From contig NZ_SWBO01000005.1 of NCBI RefSeq assembly GCF_005116475.1, positions 62,001-126,000 on the forward strand: a stretch of 64,000 nt of DNA, read 5' to 3'. Under the pieces are notes generated by a model, which worked only from the letters and a program-made list of their open reading frames with translations, was not told the DNA's origin and did not search any database. Below, in pieces: positions 61,334 through 64,000 of the stretch. The stretch's first letter is position 1. Each line of letters starts with the position of its first letter. Origin of the DNA: Pedobacter cryotolerans. Lineage in GTDB: Bacteria > Bacteroidota > Bacteroidia > Sphingobacteriales > Sphingobacteriaceae. The translations under genes were made by a program, and so were the position numbers.

Positions 61334-64000
61334 ATGTTTAAAAAGCTATTTTTTGCTTTTGTTTTAATGTTTACTACCTATTCTGGCTTTGCTCAAGATA
61401 AGGATATCAAAGCTCGTGTTATTTTAATCGGCGATGCCGGAGAAATGAATGATGGCCAATTTTCGGCTTTAAAAAATGCAGCAAAACATGTAATAAAAGG
61501 TAAAACAACTACTGTTTATCTTGGCGATAACATTTATCCGGTAGGAATGGCCATACCTGGTTATGGCGATTTTGAAGAAACCAGTAAAATTTTACAATCG
61601 CAATTTAAGCCCATGCGTGATGCTGGTTCGGCTGTATATTTTGTGCCTGGTAACCACGATTGGGATAAATCTGGTCCGAATGGTTTAGCTAAAATTAAAG
61701 CGCAAGGCGATTATTTAGCTTCATTTAACGATCCACTATTAAAATTAATTCCCTCAAATGGTTGTCCAGATCCCGTTGCAATCAAACTTTCAGATAAGTT
61801 AACACTAATTGCTTATGATAGTGAGTGGTGGTTATTTCCATATAATAAGGCAAATCCAGAGGCAGATTGCGATTGCCAAACCAAGGATGAGGTAATTTCG
61901 AGAATGGAAGATTTGATGGAGCAAAACAAAGACAAAATCATCATCTTAGCTTCTCATCACCCATTTCAAAGTTATGGCTCACATGGTGGATATTTTACCT
62001 GGAGAAACCACTTATTCCCATTAGCATCCTTAAACAAAAACTTATATATTCCTTTACCTGTTTTAGGTTCAGTTTATCCGCTGTTGCGTTCTACTTTGTT
62101 AAGTCCCGAAGATTTAAATCATCCGGCCTATAAAGATATGATGGCACAGATTAACAAGGTTTTTGGCGATAAACCTAATGTAATTTATGCAGCTGGGCAC
62201 GAGCATGGTTTACAGCTAATTAAAACCAAGCAATTGCAAATTGTTAGTGGTTCTGGAGCTAAAATGAACCCGAATAAAAAAGGAAAAGGTTCGCTTTTTA
62301 ATGATATGAGACAGGGTTATGTGATTGCAGATCAGTTAATTAATAATGACATGAAATATGATTATTATGTTTTTGCCGATACTGGGATAACCAAAGTTTA
62401 CTCTTACACACAAAAATATAGAGAATTAGCGCCAATTGTTAAAAATGAGATGAAGCCGATTTTGGCAGACAGCATCACCATTAAAATTCATCCATCTTAT
62501 GATAGTGTGGGTAAATTTCATCGCTACTTATTCGGAGAAAATTACCGTAAAGATTATGCAATGGATACCAAAGTTCCTGTGCTCAGGTTATCAAAAATTA
62601 AGGGTGGCTTAAAACCTACTCAACTTGGTGGTGGTAATCAATCTAAATCATTAAGGTTAGAAGATAAAGATGGCAAAGAATGGGTTTTACGTAGTGTAGA
62701 GAAGTATCCAGAGGTTTTACTGCCGCAAGGTTTGAGAGAAACTTTTGCTAAAGATATTTTAAAAGATAACATGTCTGCACAGCATCCATTTGGGGCTTTA
62801 GTTGTACCAACACTCGCAAAAGCTGTTGATGTTCCGCATACCACGCCAATTATTGGTTGGGTATCTCCCGATGTTAATTTAGGTGATTATGGAGGTATTT
62901 TCGCCAATACGCTGTGTTTACTAGAAGAAAGAGAACCAATCGGCGAATCTGATAACACCACCAAAATGCTTAAAAAGTTAGATGAAGATAACGATAATAC
63001 CTACGATGCAGGTATGTATTTGCGTGCAAGAGCGTTAGATGTAATGGTGGGCGATTGGGACAGACATGAAGACCAATGGCGATGGATGCCTGAAAAAACT
63101 GAAAAAGGTAAAAAATATTTAGCGGTTCCACGAGACCGTGATCAAGTGTTTTTTAGCTCGGATGGTAAAATTCAACGCTTTACACAAAGTTCATCGCTGT
63201 TACCTATGATGCAAGGTTACGAAAGAGAAATTAAAAATATCGATTGGTATTTATGGGAGGGTAGGGCAATGAATAGTCGATTATTGTCTCAATATACCGA
63301 AAAAGAATGGGATGCAGATGTAAAAGCTTTTTGTGATAAAATGACTGATGAAGTTTTTGAAAAAGCTTTAAAAAGTCTTCCTGAACCAAATTACACATTA
63401 AGACATGACCAATTTTTAGCTCGTTTAAAAGAACGTAGAGCATCTTTACCTAAATTAATGAATGATTTCTATCACTTTTTTAATAGAGTTGTAGATATAC
63501 AAACCAGCGATAAAAATGAGCGAGTATTAATTACAGATTCCGCTGGACAGTATTTAAAAGTGCAAATCAATAAAATTTCTAAAGAAGGTAATATTAAGGA
63601 AGAAATGTTCAGTAGAAACTTCGATCCAAATGTTACTAAAGAAATTCGTTTATACACCAAGGATGGTGATGATAGTGTCTTTATTGATAATAAAACATCA
63701 AATATTAAGCTCAGAATTATTGCTGGAAGTGGTAAAAAGAACTATGATTTGCCAAATGTTAGTCGTTCAATACAACTTTATGGTAGAAAAAATGGGAATT
63801 CTACATTTCAAGGTGATGGTGAAGATATGTTGCGTAAGAAAATGTCTGTAGATACATCAAATGTTTCTTTTTACAACAAAGATATGTATGGTAGGTCATC
63901 TTTAAATTTAAACTTTGGTTTAAACCGAGATGATGGACTTTTGGCAGGTTTAAATTATAAAATCGTAAATCCAGGTTTTAGAAAATCGCCTTATGGCAAT
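61334..64000 (+). CDS. Metallophosphatase with kinase-like segment, truncated by the window end
   Basis: An open frame of 889 codons that runs off the window. Signal peptide (FTTYSGFAQ). Residues 25-300 form a calcineurin-like phosphoesterase: GDAGEMND, LGDNIYPVG, PGNHDWD, SHHPFQS and GHEHG. Residues about 435-610 recall an atypical kinase fold: SLRLEDKDGKEWVLRSVEK, then GDWDRHEDQW and PRDRDQVFF. After this the last visible part looks beta-rich, so an outer-membrane barrel may follow. It is 18 bases behind the SdiA-type lipoprotein gene and co-directional with ppk1. The kinase-like reading rests on motifs only. Confidence 0.8.
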   Translation, partial: MFKKLFFAFVLMFTTYSGFAQDKDIKARVILIGDAGEMNDGQFSALKNAAKHVIKGKTTTVYLGDNIYPVGMAIPGYGDFEETSKILQSQFKPMRDAGSAVYFVPGNHDWDKSGPNGLAKIKAQGDYLASFNDPLLKLIPSNGCPDPVAIKLSDKLTLIAYDSEWWLFPYNKANPEADCDCQTKDEVISRMEDLMEQNKDKIIILASHHPFQSYGSHGGYFTWRNHLFPLASLNKNLYIPLPVLGSVYPLLRSTLLSPEDLNHPAYKDMMAQINKVFGDKPNVIYAAGHEHGLQLIKTKQLQIVSGSGAKMNPNKKGKGSLFNDMRQGYVIADQLINNDMKYDYYVFADTGITKVYSYTQKYRELAPIVKNEMKPILADSITIKIHPSYDSVGKFHRYLFGENYRKDYAMDTKVPVLRLSKIKGGLKPTQLGGGNQSKSLRLEDKDGKEWVLRSVEKYPEVLLPQGLRETFAKDILKDNMSAQHPFGALVVPTLAKAVDVPHTTPIIGWVSPDVNLGDYGGIFANTLCLLEEREPIGESDNTTKMLKKLDEDNDNTYDAGMYLRARALDVMVGDWDRHEDQWRWMPEKTEKGKKYLAVPRDRDQVFFSSDGKIQRFTQSSSLLPMMQGYEREIKNIDWYLWEGRAMNSRLLSQYTEKEWDADVKAFCDKMTDEVFEKALKSLPEPNYTLRHDQFLARLKERRASLPKLMNDFYHFFNRVVDIQTSDKNERVLITDSAGQYLKVQINKISKEGNIKEEMFSRNFDPNVTKEIRLYTKDGDDSVFIDNKTSNIKLRIIAGSGKKNYDLPNVSRSIQLYGRKNGNSTFQGDGEDMLRKKMSVDTSNVSFYNKDMYGRSSLNLNFGLNRDDGLLAGLNYKIVNPGFRKSPYGN

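Overview
The window is an A+T-rich chromosomal segment of a Bacteroidota bacterium, most like Pedobacter or another Sphingobacteriaceae. The evidence is a type IX secretion plug protein (DUF5103), a TamL-like lipidated BamA homologue, DUF1343/NamZ, DUF1080 hydrolases, Tat-exported Gfo/Idh/MocA oxidoreductases and many promoters with the Bacteroidota -7 box TAnnTTTG. No phage, conjugative element, transposase or CRISPR array was seen. Most genes are housekeeping; the unusual content lies in the spacers and in a few accessory genes.

Layout. 0-9 kb: class IV aminotransferase, fmt, topoisomerase IB, ketopantoate reductase, a small charged protein, a NamZ-like lipoprotein, a LolC/E-type permease, truA and a DinB-fold protein. 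9-20 kb: S9 peptidase, a previously untracked 25-residue lipopeptide, a degenerate DEAD-box protein, mazG with a small membrane protein, an AI-2E family permease, mnmD, an MmcQ/YjbR protein directly behind eight CCCTAAA repeats, and an M13 peptidase. 20-31 kb: tandem Uma2 proteins, valS with two paralogous lipoproteins, and a three-gene 3-keto-glycoside type cluster. 31-43 kb: an orphan HsdR-N protein, holA, VOC protein, large metalloprotease, EVE protein, cation antiporter, acyl-CoA thioesterase, cytoplasmic alpha-amylase, type IX plug protein and an ABC-F protein. 43-50 kb: thioredoxin-like protein, an Rrf2 regulator with its operator repeated before an NAD(P)-binding gene that carries an in-frame stop, pyrD, DUF1801, an ArsR/SRPBCC pair behind a double operator, a serine hydrolase, a 58-residue basic protein and tRNA-Cys. 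50-64 kb: SpoU methyltransferase, TamL-like protein, patatin-like outer-membrane protein, TspO, then a co-directional run: HD domain fused to a Pycsar-effector-like membrane domain, polyphosphate kinase 1, an SdiA-regulated-type lipoprotein and a metallophosphatase with a kinase-like segment that runs off the window.

The spacers hold at least three dispersed repeat families: a MITE-like element with conserved ends (nine copies), a hairpin family placed at gene ends in a fixed orientation, and a GTCATTCTGAGCG hairpin family. There are also 7- and 8-bp tandem repeats. Several start codons lie only 4-8 bases behind the -7 box, so leaderless or nearly leaderless transcripts are likely.

The candidates most worth a second look are the HD-PycTM/ppk1 unit, the metallophosphatase/kinase-like protein, the MITE-like family, the two clear operator systems (Rrf2 and ArsR) and the tiny lipopeptide.
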